Below the pieces are notes generated by a model. The model saw nothing but the letters and a program-made list of their open reading frames with translations. It did no database searches and had not been told where the DNA came from. A stretch of DNA of 64,000 nt, taken from positions 434,001 to 498,000 of the forward strand of contig NZ_LR590469.1 of the NCBI RefSeq assembly GCF_901472495.1. The letters are read 5' to 3'. The stretch is from Yersinia enterocolitica subsp. enterocolitica. Lineage in GTDB: Bacteria; Pseudomonadota; Gammaproteobacteria; Enterobacterales; Enterobacteriaceae. The translations under genes and the position numbers were made by a program. This document shows positions 7,945 to 18,060 of the stretch, one piece after another; position 1 is the stretch's first letter; every line of letters begins with the position of its first letter.

Positions 7945-9294
7945 GTGAGAACTAACAAAGTCGTTTGGAGTGAGGGTCTTTTTCTTCGCCCGCAACTTTT
8001 TCAACAGCAAGAGCGGTATCTTGAATATTACGCTCATAAACGAGCCGCCACGATTACCCCATTCTTTTGGGGATTCGCGCAATATGAAATTGATCGCGAA
8101 GCGCTCTCCTATGGCAAGTTGGTACTGCGATCTGGCAAAGGGGTATTACCGGACGGTACGCCTTTTGATATTCCCGGTCATGCGGAACTGCCTGAGCCAC
8201 TTACTATCACCCCAGATCATTTGGGCAAACTAATCTATCTGGCGGTTCCGTTGCGGCTGGATAACAGTGATGAAACTATTTTTGACGAATATGACATGAG
8301 CTCATTGGCGCGTTTTTATGCCTATGAAGCAGACCTCAGTGACACTAATGCTATTCGCCAGGGGCCGAAGCCGGTGCAGTTGTCGCGGCTGCGGCTTAAA
8401 TTGGTTTCTGAAAGCGAAATGACCGAATCATGGATTGGGTTGCCACTGGCCAAAGTCAGGGCGATTCAGCCTGATGGTAGCGTACTGCTGCATCTGGAAG
8501 ACTACATTCCTCCGGTGACGGGATACGCGGCGAGTTCACTGCTGTCAGAGTGGCTGACTCATCTTAATGGCTTGGTCAAAATGCGTGCCGATATGCTGGC
8601 TAAACGTCTGTCAAACAGTGATGGCAAAGCCAGCGCCAGTGCTGAAATTGTCGACTACTTGCTGCTGCAAATTTTTAATAAATACGAGCCAAGTCTGGAT
8701 CATCTGCGCAATATTCCAGAATTACCGCCAATCGTGCTTTATCAAGAACTTGCCAAGTTTGCCGGTGAATTATCCACCTTTATTCGGACCAAAACGCGTC
8801 GGCCGCGCCCGGCTCCGGGATATGACCACGGGAAACTCTACCCGTCGATTCGCCCATTGGTGGACGATGTGCATGAATTGCTCAATCAGATTCTGGTGCG
8901 TGCAGGGCAGATGATCCCGCTGGAGCCAAAAGGGAATGGCGTATGGTCTGCCTCTGTGCTGCCTAATGAATTACGTTCATTTTCCAATTTGGTATTGGCT
9001 GTTCATGCACAATTACCAATGGACGTATTGCAGCATCAATTCTCAGTACAGACCAAAATCAGTGCGCCACAACAGTTGCATGAACTGGTGCGCTCACATT
9101 TACCGGGTCTCGAATTACAGCGGTTGCCGGTTCCACCGCGGCAAATTCCGTACAGTGCGGGATACGTTTATTTCGAATTGATGAAAAGCGGGCCGTTTTG
9201 GGACAAAGTTTCCAATGCAGGGGCCATTGCACTACACGTGGCTGGCGATTTCCCTGCATTGAAAATGGAGCTCTGGGGGATTAGAGATTCATGA
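7945..9294 (+). CDS. tssK: T6SS baseplate protein TssK (ImpJ/VasE)
   Basis: Trimeric baseplate component linking the sheath platform to the TssJLM membrane complex. 449 aa, full length. It starts with GTG at 7945, 3 bp after the tssJ stop; the N-terminal VVWSEGLFLRPQLFQQQERY is the family signature. It overlaps tssL by 4 bp (ATGA), suggesting coupled translation. Confidence 0.95.
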   Translation: MRTNKVVWSEGLFLRPQLFQQQERYLEYYAHKRAATITPFFWGFAQYEIDREALSYGKLVLRSGKGVLPDGTPFDIPGHAELPEPLTITPDHLGKLIYLAVPLRLDNSDETIFDEYDMSSLARFYAYEADLSDTNAIRQGPKPVQLSRLRLKLVSESEMTESWIGLPLAKVRAIQPDGSVLLHLEDYIPPVTGYAASSLLSEWLTHLNGLVKMRADMLAKRLSNSDGKASASAEIVDYLLLQIFNKYEPSLDHLRNIPELPPIVLYQELAKFAGELSTFIRTKTRRPRPAPGYDHGKLYPSIRPLVDDVHELLNQILVRAGQMIPLEPKGNGVWSASVLPNELRSFSNLVLAVHAQLPMDVLQHQFSVQTKISAPQQLHELVRSHLPGLELQRLPVPPRQIPYSAGYVYFELMKSGPFWDKVSNAGAIALHVAGDFPALKMELWGIRDS

Positions 9295-10667
9295 GTGATA
9301 GCAGTGAATTGAACCCAGGGATACCGATGCCCTCCTTTGATCAAAGCAGAGATGCGGATACCAATCCGCAGGCGTTAGGCCATTTCTTGCTTGATGAGCC
9401 GGGTGTTTACACCGAGAGCACACAATCTGGTGCGGCGTTCAGCCACGAGGCTACGCGCTCACCGGGTTTTCAGCCCTATGATACCGCCCAGCTTCGAGGC
9501 GAAAGTGTCCAGCAGCGCGTGGCTAAAGCGGTCGCGTCTCCAACGCCATTATTGGAGGCGGCACAGCCATTGTTACGTGCCTTAAGCGAGATGCCACAAG
9601 AGATAGCGGATGCTTCGCAGGTTCAGATATTAAAAGAGAGCCTGAAGAATGAGATAACCCTGTTTAGTGTGGTATGTGATGAAGCGGATATCTCGTGGAA
9701 GAAAATGGCCATCGTCCGCTATTGCTTGTGTACCGCGCTAGATGAAGCGGCTCACACCATGTCGTGGGGCGTCATGTCGGGTTGGTCGCAAAGCAACCTG
9801 CTAAACCATTTTGAAGGTGATAACGACGGCGGGAATAAATTTTTCCTGTTAGTGGGCCGTCTGTCAATGAGCCCACATGAATATGCGGATTGCTTAGAGG
9901 TATTGCTGAGGATTTTAGGGCTGGGTTTTGAAGGCCGTTACAGCATTATCGAAGAGGGTGACCGGCAATTAACCAAAATCCGTCAGGGATTGTTGACGTT
10001 ACTGCAAAGTACCCGCGATACCGTTCCTACCGCGCTTTCTCCGCATGGATTAATCGCGCATCAGTTCCGCAAAAAGCGAGGGATCTTTGTTCCGGTTCGT
10101 GTGTCGATGCTGCTGTGTGGTTTCTTGATTGCGGCCACCTTTATTGGCAGTAAATATTTTCTCTCCGTACCCGAAAGCGACCTGCTGAAGAGAATGGCAG
10201 CCTTGCAACGTCCGGTTATCGTGCCAACCGTTGCGGTACAAAAACTACGTCTGGCTATTTTGTTAAAAGACGAGATAGCGAAGCAGCTAGTGAGTGTTGA
10301 TGAAACAAGCAGTCGCAGCAAAGTCATCTTCAAAGGCGACACCATGTTCCAGGTGGGTTCGGATAAAGTCCGGTCCGAAATCATGAGTGTCATCGAGCGT
10401 GTTGCGCAGGAAGTTCATCGCGTACAGGGGGCGGTGCTGATTATTGGGCATACCGACTCTATGCCGATCAACAAACCAGGTTTCCCTAATAACCAGGTGC
10501 TTTCTGAGAAACGTGCTGCCAACGTTGCACGCTTTATGGAGAAAGCGGGTATCCCGACTGACAAAATTCAGTTTGAAGGGAAAGGGGATACGCAGCCAGT
10601 CAGTAGTAATGACGATGCAGCCGGGCGTTCACAAAACCGCCGTGTAGAAATCTTTGTTAATTATTGA
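9291..10667 (+). CDS. tssL: T6SS inner-membrane protein TssL with OmpA-like domain
   Basis: Inner-membrane component (DotU/IcmH family) of the TssJLM complex. The N-terminal cytoplasmic domain, near residues 75-245, has the DotU segments LFSVVCDEADISWKK and YCLCTALDEAAHTMSWG. One transmembrane helix (VSMLLCGFLIAATFIG, near residue 265) is followed by a C-terminal OmpA/MotB peptidoglycan-binding domain (IIGHTDSMP...RSQNRRVEIFVNY). This is the 'evolved' TssL, about 458 aa, that carries its own cell-wall anchor, so no separate TagL is needed. It begins 4 bp inside tssK. Confidence 0.95.
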   Translation: MSDSSELNPGIPMPSFDQSRDADTNPQALGHFLLDEPGVYTESTQSGAAFSHEATRSPGFQPYDTAQLRGESVQQRVAKAVASPTPLLEAAQPLLRALSEMPQEIADASQVQILKESLKNEITLFSVVCDEADISWKKMAIVRYCLCTALDEAAHTMSWGVMSGWSQSNLLNHFEGDNDGGNKFFLLVGRLSMSPHEYADCLEVLLRILGLGFEGRYSIIEEGDRQLTKIRQGLLTLLQSTRDTVPTALSPHGLIAHQFRKKRGIFVPVRVSMLLCGFLIAATFIGSKYFLSVPESDLLKRMAALQRPVIVPTVAVQKLRLAILLKDEIAKQLVSVDETSSRSKVIFKGDTMFQVGSDKVRSEIMSVIERVAQEVHRVQGAVLIIGHTDSMPINKPGFPNNQVLSEKRAANVARFMEKAGIPTDKIQFEGKGDTQPVSSNDDAAGRSQNRRVEIFVNY

Positions 10668-10675
10668 GATATAGA

Positions 10676-13600
10676 ATGTCTTATTTGAATCGATTGTTTT
10701 CTGGCTGGGCCATGAAACGAATATTGCTGGTGGGCTGCTTTCTATTACTGGCTGCCGCAATATGGTTTTTGGGGCCTTTCCTCGGATTTGGCGAGGCGCG
10801 ACCGCTTGAAGGTTATGAACCCAGAATTATTTTCTTACTGCTGGCTCTGGCTCTGTTATTGGGTTTTTGGTTTAACGTGCCGCGCTTTGTTATGTTGGCG
10901 GTGGTCGCCTGCGCTGCGGTATGGGTTATCGCGCCCTTTATATTAGTAGGGGATAGCCATCCGCTGGAAGATCCACTGCGTCGTGGCGCAATTATCGCTT
11001 TTATTGCCTTTATCACCATTCTTTATGGTGTGTGGCGTTTTATGCGGGCTTTAGCGCTCAACCCTGCGCTATTGGATAATTTTATCAACCCGAAGAAAGG
11101 TCAATCTGAACTTGAACCTGACTTTTCTGAAATCAATGCGGTGATTCGCAATGGCATAAATTATGTCCGTCGTATTCACAGTGGCATTCCAACCTGGAAG
11201 CGTTTTTTTGTTTCCAGCCGCTGGCGTAGCGAACTGCCTTGGTTCATGGTGCTGGGCACCAAGAGTGCTGGTAAAACCTCACTGATCCTCTCATCAGGAC
11301 AAGATTTCCCTCTGCCTGAGCAGTTGGATCGCATCGGTAAAGAAAATGTATCGACTCAGCATTGCGAATGTCTGTTCTCTAATGATGCCCTATTTTTAGA
11401 TACCGCCGGTAAGTACATTGATGACGGCAAAGAGCATCAAATTGAATGGGATGGCATCTTAAAGGCGCTGAAAAAGTATCGTCCGGTCAAGGCGGTTAAC
11501 GGCGTTATTGTGGCTATTTCAGTCACCGACATTTTGGGTAAAAGTAAAGCCGAGTTATTGACGCTATCGGCCACGCTGCGCGCGCGTTTAGATGATGTTC
11601 GTGGTGTGCTCGGTGTTCGTTTCCCGGTATATGTGACTATCACCAAACTGGATCAACTGTCTGGTTTTGATGAGTATTTCCGCAATTTGACCGCCGAAGA
11701 CCGCGAACAAATCTGGGGGGTGACTTTCCCTTATAACGAGGAGAAAGGGCGCGCGGATATGGAGCTTGAGCAACGTATCAGCACTGAGTTGGCACTGCTT
11801 GAAAACCGCATCAGCAACAACATGCATGTGCGTCAGCAAGAAGAGTATTCCGTCACTGATCGTAAAGGCATGTATGCATTACCGCAGGATTTCAGATTGT
11901 TGTCCCAACGGGTGACTGAAGTCTTGCAGAATGTGTTTTTTGCCTCGCGTTTTGATGAGACAAAGTTCCATACCACGTTGCGTGGGATCTATTTTGTCAG
12001 CAGTTGCCAGCCTGCGAATATTGGGCTGTTAAATAACAGCACCCTGGTCCAGAAATGGCGCAATGTTATTAGTCATATGAAGCCTGCATCCCCGGCCTCG
12101 CTTTCGCAAAGAAGTGATGATGAAGGTCAATTGATCAGCGAAACGGCTTATGGAAAACAATATTTCCTCAAGCAGCTATTCCGCGACGTCATCACCCAAG
12201 ATGGGGATTTGGTGAGTTATAACCTCAAAGTGCAATCCAAATACCGTTTCCAGAATTTATTGGGACACGTGGCTTGTATCGGGCTGGCGGTGTGGCTGGT
12301 ATGGGCATTCCTTATCAGTTTCCAGCACAACGATGGCTATTTACAGGCGGTTGGTACCAAGCTCCAGCACTTAGAGAGCAGCGTTAGCCGTTATGTTAAA
12401 ACCACCAATGAGCAGATGTTACCCACGCTGTTGAATGCCACTCAGCAGTTACCTGAGTACGGCACGCTGGATGTGGAAAACCCGAGTCTTGATTGGCGCT
12501 ATGGTTTATACACTGGCGGGGCGGTGTCTCGGGGCGCGAACAATTTGTATCAGTTTTTCCTGCAAAAATACCTCTTCCCGATGGTTGAACGTGAGGCCGA
12601 AGTCTCATTAAAAAATGCGATCAATAGTGGCGATTCTGAAGCGGTCTATGTTGCGTTAAAACTCTATCTCATGCTGACTGATGAAGAGCATTTCGATCAG
12701 AATTATGTGGTCGATAAAGTCACTCAAGCTTGGCAGAAGAGCGGGAAAATCGAGCCTTATGAGGAGAAAGGTATTTTCGCCTCCCATTTGAATACGCTTT
12801 TCACCCAAAAAGCGTGGCGACAATATGGACAAGCGGCAGATAGCGAGCTGATCAAACAGGCCAGGGCCATGCTGGCAGAGAAAACTGAGACTGCCAGACT
12901 GTGGGGGCGCGTTCAATCACATTTACAGGCACAAGCGCCCGCCAATCTGACATTACGTAAAATGGTGGGTGAGAATGCGACACAGGTTTTTACCCTATCG
13001 GATGACGAATTACTGCATGAAGGGGTTCCGGGGCTATATACCCACGCCGGGTATCATCAGGTGGTTAAAAAAAAGCTTACGCCATTGCTGATGCAACTTC
13101 AGCAAGAGGATCGTTGGGTGATGGCTCAGCCATTGACTTCTTCATTTGATCCTCTGGCGCTACAGCAAGATGTGCTAACCCTGTACTTGAAAGAATACAC
13201 CGATTACTGGAAACGCTTCCTCTCCAGTGTGCGCCTGATTTCTGTTGATGCTGACAGTGGAGAGTATGCAGAAGGGTTATCTCTGGATATTGCGCTGTTG
13301 AGAACGCTGGTGTCAGAGAACTCACCTTTGCTCAATTTGGCAAAGCAGTCAGTGAAAGAAACGACGTTAATTGAAACCGTAAAAGAGAAAACACTACTCG
13401 ACGATATAACAATAAGAAATCAGGGAAATTTAGTTAACCAGGCTAAAAAAGTGCAGGAAAAGATCGCTTTTCGTGAGAATAAGCTGGTTCAGGAATTTGT
13501 TGATAGTCAATTTGACGGACTGCGCGCTTTTGTTAAGGGCGAACCGAGCGATGGGGAGAATAACAGTAACCTTTCTGTGATTCAGGGCACCCAGATGAGC

Positions 13601-14509
13601 CGGGTTATTGGTGCGTTGAATGATCAATATACCCGTCTGGTGGTGTTTAACAGCGCGTTTGAATATGGCGATATCCCTCCGATCTCTCATGGAGGGGAGC
13701 GTATCGCGATTGAGTCACAAACCTGGCCGGATCCGTTTAGCAATATCATTGCGCCACTTTTAACCAGTTCATCGCAGAAGTTTGAAAATAAAGTGATTAC
13801 CCACACGTCGAAAGCTATCGATATGGGGGTCGGTGAGATATGCCGCAATACCTTACAGGGGCGTTATCCCTTTGCTGATAGTGAGAAAGTCGTCAGTTTG
13901 AGTGATTTTGAGCGCTTCTTCGGCGCGGGTGGCACGGTGGACAGTTACTTTAAGAAGAACCTGGAAAGCAAAGTCGACACTACCACCACGCCTTGGCGTT
14001 ATAAAGGCAGCGCAAGCCGTGATGGTCTGGAATTTTTTGAACAGGCGGCGGTGATTCGCAATGCATTATTTAATGCCAGTGAAGGCCGCAAAGTGGCTTT
14101 AGACTTCTCGGTATCCGTGCGTTATTTAGCCCCCTCAATTACGCAATTAATCATGAATTTTGACGGGAATATTGTGCGCTATTCCCACGGCCCGGTGACG
14201 CCATCATTCTTCAAATGGCCGGGAGTTCGTCAAGGAACAATAGTGAGTTTAACTGCTCAGCGCCAACAAGCTTCCGCGATGCCAGACATCCTGCTGCGTG
14301 GCCCTTGGGCATTGCTGAAATGGGCTGATAAGGCTGATGAAGTGGCCCAAGATGCCAGTGGCATGCAACTTCTGACCTATATCATGGGCAAAGATCGCGT
14401 CGAGCTGGAAGTGTCCGGTTTGACTTACGGTAATGAGAGTATCAGTGAACTGCTTAGAGGCTTCCAATGCCCAAGTGTGCTCAATGATGATATGCATGGA
14501 ATTTGGTGA
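10676..14509 (+). CDS. tssM: T6SS inner-membrane protein TssM (IcmF)
   Basis: Large inner-membrane protein that bridges TssL and TssJ. About 1277 aa, full length. Hydrophobic helices lie near residues 15-37, 45-85 and 100-120, and another near 530. A Walker A-type motif (GTKSAGKTS, near residue 192) lies in the cytoplasmic domain; the periplasmic C-terminal region follows. The ATG at 10676 (MSYLNRLF) is chosen over a TTG at 10664 that overlaps the tssL stop. The gene ends 148 bp before vgrG. Confidence 0.95.
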   Translation: MSYLNRLFSGWAMKRILLVGCFLLLAAAIWFLGPFLGFGEARPLEGYEPRIIFLLLALALLLGFWFNVPRFVMLAVVACAAVWVIAPFILVGDSHPLEDPLRRGAIIAFIAFITILYGVWRFMRALALNPALLDNFINPKKGQSELEPDFSEINAVIRNGINYVRRIHSGIPTWKRFFVSSRWRSELPWFMVLGTKSAGKTSLILSSGQDFPLPEQLDRIGKENVSTQHCECLFSNDALFLDTAGKYIDDGKEHQIEWDGILKALKKYRPVKAVNGVIVAISVTDILGKSKAELLTLSATLRARLDDVRGVLGVRFPVYVTITKLDQLSGFDEYFRNLTAEDREQIWGVTFPYNEEKGRADMELEQRISTELALLENRISNNMHVRQQEEYSVTDRKGMYALPQDFRLLSQRVTEVLQNVFFASRFDETKFHTTLRGIYFVSSCQPANIGLLNNSTLVQKWRNVISHMKPASPASLSQRSDDEGQLISETAYGKQYFLKQLFRDVITQDGDLVSYNLKVQSKYRFQNLLGHVACIGLAVWLVWAFLISFQHNDGYLQAVGTKLQHLESSVSRYVKTTNEQMLPTLLNATQQLPEYGTLDVENPSLDWRYGLYTGGAVSRGANNLYQFFLQKYLFPMVEREAEVSLKNAINSGDSEAVYVALKLYLMLTDEEHFDQNYVVDKVTQAWQKSGKIEPYEEKGIFASHLNTLFTQKAWRQYGQAADSELIKQARAMLAEKTETARLWGRVQSHLQAQAPANLTLRKMVGENATQVFTLSDDELLHEGVPGLYTHAGYHQVVKKKLTPLLMQLQQEDRWVMAQPLTSSFDPLALQQDVLTLYLKEYTDYWKRFLSSVRLISVDADSGEYAEGLSLDIALLRTLVSENSPLLNLAKQSVKETTLIETVKEKTLLDDITIRNQGNLVNQAKKVQEKIAFRENKLVQEFVDSQFDGLRAFVKGEPSDGENNSNLSVIQGTQMSRVIGALNDQYTRLVVFNSAFEYGDIPPISHGGERIAIESQTWPDPFSNIIAPLLTSSSQKFENKVITHTSKAIDMGVGEICRNTLQGRYPFADSEKVVSLSDFERFFGAGGTVDSYFKKNLESKVDTTTTPWRYKGSASRDGLEFFEQAAVIRNALFNASEGRKVALDFSVSVRYLAPSITQLIMNFDGNIVRYSHGPVTPSFFKWPGVRQGTIVSLTAQRQQASAMPDILLRGPWALLKWADKADEVAQDASGMQLLTYIMGKDRVELEVSGLTYGNESISELLRGFQCPSVLNDDMHGIW

Positions 14510-14609
14510 TTTAACAGGAAGTTAAAGCTTACAAAACTATGGATTTGGAGGTGTGTAGGTATGGGAAATTAATGGAATAAACCGATTCATCATAATGCAC
14601 CAACCATTA

Positions 14610-14628
14610 AAAGTGTAATGAACACTTT
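14610..14628 (+). terminator. Small hairpin between tssM and vgrG
   Basis: 7-bp inverted repeat AAAGTGT / ACACTTT with a 5-base loop in the 148-bp tssM-vgrG spacer, without a T-run. It may end the tssJKLM transcript or influence vgrG translation; weak evidence. Confidence 0.3.
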
Positions 14629-14657
14629 GCGATATTAACCGGATATTAGGTATTAGT

Positions 14658-17600
14658 ATGTCAAGGACAATAAAGTTGAGCAGCCCGGCCATGCCCTATT
14701 TATTGGGTGAGCCTGCGCTGGTACTGTCGAAGTTAGAAGGAGAGGAAGCCTTTTCGACTTTGTATTCATATACCATCACGGCAAAAACGCCGGCTAACCC
14801 CTCCATTCCTTGGCAGACAGCCTCTAATGTCGATCTCAAAGCCTTAATTGGTAAAGAGATGACCATTGAAATGGAACTGGATGGTAACGGTCTCGATTAT
14901 GTAAAAGGTGTCGGTAAAGGCACGCGTGAAATTTCTGGTTTGGTCGAAAAAGCCCGATTTATTGGCCGTGATGCCAATCAGGCAATGTTTGAAATTGTCC
15001 TTCGACCTTGGTTCTACCTCACAGATTTAACCTCTGACTTTAAGATTTTTCAAAATAAAAATGTAGTAGATATTATTGATGAAGTGCTTGCTGACTATAA
15101 CTTTCCGTTTGAAAAACGGCTGGCGACGACTTATCCAATACTCGACTTCCAGGTGCAATACGGTGAAACCGACTTTAATTTCCTCCAGCGTTTAATGGAG
15201 GAGTGGGGTATTTACTGGTTCTTTGAACATGATGATCATAAACAAAAATTAATTCTGGTCGACCATGTCGGTGCTCACAAACGTTATTTCAGTGAAGCTT
15301 ACCATACCATTGAATATCTCTCGGATGAGCCAAAGGCCGGGGAAGAATACATCACCCAATTCCAGACTCAGGAAACGCTAACTACTGGGCGCTGGGTCTA
15401 TAACGACTACGATTTCACCAAATCTCGTGCTGACATTTTGACGATGGACAGCAAGCCACGCAAAACCAGTTTTAGCGATCTCGAAATTTATCAATGGCCT
15501 GGGGATTATGATCAGCCGGATATCGGGGAGCATCTGGCGCGAGTGCGTATTGAGGAGCGCGGCGCGTTGGGTTCGCGTGCCGTCGGTTGTGGCGAAGTTC
15601 GTGGCATCGTTTGCGGTGCTAACTTCGAACTGCAAGGCTTCCCGGTTGATAAAGCTAACCGCGAATACATGGTTATCTCCAGCCGTTTGTCGGTTTCTGA
15701 AGTGGCACAGCTATCCCGTGGGGATGAGTTTCACTATGAAACTACGTTTACGGTTCAGCCAACCACCAAGATCTATCGCCATCCACAACTTACACCAAAG
15801 CCAAAAACCAGCGGGCCACAGAATGCTATCGTTGTGGGCCCACCGGGCGAAGAGGTATGGACTGATGAATATGGCCGGGTAAAAGTACGTTTTGTCTGGG
15901 ACCGTTACGGCAAAAACGCAGAGTCGGACTCATGCTGGTTACGCGTGAGCCAGGCTTGGGCTGGGAACAGTTTTGGTGGCATTTACATTCCGCGTATTGG
16001 CCAGGAAGTGTTGGTGGACTGCATCAATGGCGACCCGGATCGCCCGTTGGTCAGTGGTAGTCTCTACAATAACGTGACTCGCCCACCTTGGGATTTACCT
16101 GCGAATGCCACACAAAGTGGCATGGTCAGCCGTACTATTGGCGGAGGGCTAACCAACTATAACGGCGTGCGTTTTGAGGATAAACCGGGCCTGGAGCAAT
16201 ACTGGGAGCAGGCCGAGCGCGATATGGCGCGTCTGACGAAAAATGATGAAACACAAGTCATTGGCGCTAATGCTGATCTGAGTGTGGGGGCCAACCGCAG
16301 CGTGCTTGTAGGGGCTAATTCGACATCAACTGTTCTTGGTGCTTCCGCGCAATCCGTCGCTTTAGCGTCTTCAATACAAGTTGGATTGGCACGGAGTGTG
16401 GTCGTGGGAGCCACTCATGCTCTGAATGTCGCTTTAGCCAATGCCACCAACGTGGGTGGTGCCAACCTGACCAACGTCGGTGGTTACAACGCACTTTCTG
16501 TCGGTGGTGCTCATCAGGTAGCCGCTGGCGGTGCTGCGACACTGGTTGCTGGTGGTGCTGTGGCGATCGGTGCGGGTGGTGAGCTGGTGCTCAGTGCCGA
16601 TACCATCAAGATTGTCGGCAAAAAGAAAGTCATTATTCAAGGGGGAGAGATCCACCTTAACTCTGATGATTGTTGTGGCGGAGGCGGCAGCGGTGCAGGG
16701 GGGGGCTTAGCCGCGCTTTCAAGCTTGGCGGGACTGAAGCTACTGGGGGGAGGTATCGGGCTGCCATTGCCATTACCACCATTGCCAATACCACCGATCA
16801 TTCCACCGATACCGCCAATTGATCCGCCGGAACCAACGGCTGAAACGCCGGAGCCAACAATTGACCCGCCGGAACCAACGACTGAGACACCGGAGCCGAC
16901 GGTAACGCCAGAGCCGACCGATACGCCAGAGCCGACCGATACGCCAGAGCCGACTGATACGCCGGAGCCGACGGTAACGCCAGAGCCGACGGTAACGCCA
17001 GAGCCGACGGTAACGCCAGAGCCGACCGATACGCCAGAGCCGACTGATACGCCAGAGCCGACTGATACGCCAGAGCCGACCGATACGCCAGAGCCGACCG
17101 ATACGCCAGAGCCGACCGATACGCCGGAGCCGACCGATACGCCAGAGCCGACTGATACGCCAGAGCCGACCGATACGCCGGAACAGACCGATACGCCAGA
17201 GCCGACCGATACGCCAGAGCCGACGGTAACGCCGGAGCCGACCGATACGCCAGAGCCGACCGATACGCCAGAGCCGACCGATACGCCAGAGCCGACCGAT
17301 ACGCCAGAGCCGACCGATACGCCAGAGCCGACCGATACGCCAGAGCCGACCGATACGCCAGAGCCGACCGATACGCCAGAGCCGACCGATACGCCGGAGC
17401 CGACCGATACGCCGGAGCCGACCGATACGCCAGAGCCGACCGATACGCCGGAGCCGACCGATACTCCAGAGCCGACCGATACGCCAGAGCCGACCGATAC
17501 GCCGGAGCCGACCGATACGCCGGAGCCGACCGATACGCCGGAGCCGACTGATACGCCAGAGCCGACCGATACGCCGGAGCCGACCGATACGCCGACGACG

Positions 17601-17822
17601 CCGACCGATACGCCAGAGCCGACCGATACGCCGGAGCCGACCGATACGCCAGAGCCGACCGATACGCCGGAGCCGACCGATACGCCGAGCCGACCGATAC
17701 GCCGGAGCCGACCGATACGCGGAGCCGACCGATACGCCGGAGCCGACCGATACGCCAGAGCCGACCGATACGCCAGAGCCGACCGATACGCCGGAGCCGA
17801 CCGATACGCCGGAGCCGACTGA
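14658..17822 (+). CDS. vgrG: T6SS spike protein VgrG with repetitive tail, frameshifted
   Basis: Trimeric spike that caps the Hcp tube and carries effectors. Residues 1-480 are the gp27/gp5-like VgrG core (segments DFNFLQRLMEEWGIYWFFEH, VGPPGEEVWTDEYGRVKVRF, GNSFGGIYIPRIGQEVLV). Residues 535-670 are the gp5 needle repeats, followed by a Gly-rich and Pro-rich linker (LPLPLPPLPIPPIIPPIPPI). From codon 746 (16893) the tail is an array of E-P-T-D/V-T-P hexapeptides. Single bases are missing near 17685 and 17720. As read, the frame moves into SRPIRRSRPIRG and stops at 17822. The frame used before the deletions would, with two bases restored, continue to a stop at 17947-17949 and give a 1097-aa protein ending EPTPTDEQTPPP. 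No toxin domain is recognised. The deletions may be real variation or assembly error in the repeat. Confidence 0.85.
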   Translation: MSRTIKLSSPAMPYLLGEPALVLSKLEGEEAFSTLYSYTITAKTPANPSIPWQTASNVDLKALIGKEMTIEMELDGNGLDYVKGVGKGTREISGLVEKARFIGRDANQAMFEIVLRPWFYLTDLTSDFKIFQNKNVVDIIDEVLADYNFPFEKRLATTYPILDFQVQYGETDFNFLQRLMEEWGIYWFFEHDDHKQKLILVDHVGAHKRYFSEAYHTIEYLSDEPKAGEEYITQFQTQETLTTGRWVYNDYDFTKSRADILTMDSKPRKTSFSDLEIYQWPGDYDQPDIGEHLARVRIEERGALGSRAVGCGEVRGIVCGANFELQGFPVDKANREYMVISSRLSVSEVAQLSRGDEFHYETTFTVQPTTKIYRHPQLTPKPKTSGPQNAIVVGPPGEEVWTDEYGRVKVRFVWDRYGKNAESDSCWLRVSQAWAGNSFGGIYIPRIGQEVLVDCINGDPDRPLVSGSLYNNVTRPPWDLPANATQSGMVSRTIGGGLTNYNGVRFEDKPGLEQYWEQAERDMARLTKNDETQVIGANADLSVGANRSVLVGANSTSTVLGASAQSVALASSIQVGLARSVVVGATHALNVALANATNVGGANLTNVGGYNALSVGGAHQVAAGGAATLVAGGAVAIGAGGELVLSADTIKIVGKKKVIIQGGEIHLNSDDCCGGGGSGAGGGLAALSSLAGLKLLGGGIGLPLPLPPLPIPPIIPPIPPIDPPEPTAETPEPTIDPPEPTTETPEPTVTPEPTDTPEPTDTPEPTDTPEPTVTPEPTVTPEPTVTPEPTDTPEPTDTPEPTDTPEPTDTPEPTDTPEPTDTPEPTDTPEPTDTPEPTDTPEQTDTPEPTDTPEPTVTPEPTDTPEPTDTPEPTDTPEPTDTPEPTDTPEPTDTPEPTDTPEPTDTPEPTDTPEPTDTPEPTDTPEPTDTPEPTDTPEPTDTPEPTDTPEPTDTPEPTDTPEPTDTPEPTDTPEPTDTPTTPTDTPEPTDTPEPTDTPEPTDTPEPTDTPSRPIRRSRPIRGADRYAGADRYARADRYARADRYAGADRYAGAD

Positions 17823-17883
17823 TACGCCAGAGCCGACCGATACGCCGGAGCCGACCGATACGCCAGAGCCGACCGATACGCCA
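16893..17883 (+). repeat. 18-bp tandem repeat array in the 3' end of vgrG
   Basis: About 55 near-identical 18-bp units, mainly GAGCCGACCGATACGCCA or ...CCG, coding Glu-Pro-Thr-Asp-Thr-Pro; variants carry GTA (Val) for GAT, and one has CAG for GAG. One irregular 21-bp unit (TTPTDTP) lies near 17591. Unit changes are mostly silent third-base swaps, consistent with selection on the peptide. Two units each lack one base (near 17685 and 17720). Such arrays expand and contract by slippage. Confidence 0.97.
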
Positions 17884-17966
17884 GAGCCGACTGAACCACC
17901 AGAGACACCAGAACCAACGCCAACGGATGAACAGACGCCTCCGCCTTGATTCTGAGAAAAAGTGAA

Positions 17967-18017
17967 CTCAGCATATTCGGTATGAACCTGAATCGTCAGA
18001 CATGCCGATATGCTGAG
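17967..18017 (+). terminator. Hairpin between vgrG and the PAAR gene
   Basis: Inverted repeat CTCAGCATAT / ATATGCTGAG (10 bp) with weaker pairing extending inward, separated by about 31 bases. It starts 18 bp after the intact-frame vgrG stop. No T-run follows on the + strand; it could be a processing or partial termination signal. Confidence 0.35.
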
Positions 18018-18060
18018 GCAAAAAATTATTGAATGGTTATACCGTTAAGAGAGATGAAAT

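Noticed and set aside
16893..17883. Repeat array considered as CRISPR
   Set aside because: The units are contiguous 18-bp coding repeats with no unique spacers, and no cas genes are nearby.
16637..17974. A 445-codon open frame on the - strand (repeats of GVSVGS and AYRSAL)
   Set aside because: It is the complement of the vgrG repeat array and has no start context or recognisable domain. The repeat unit length (18 bp) keeps all frames open, so the length is an artefact.
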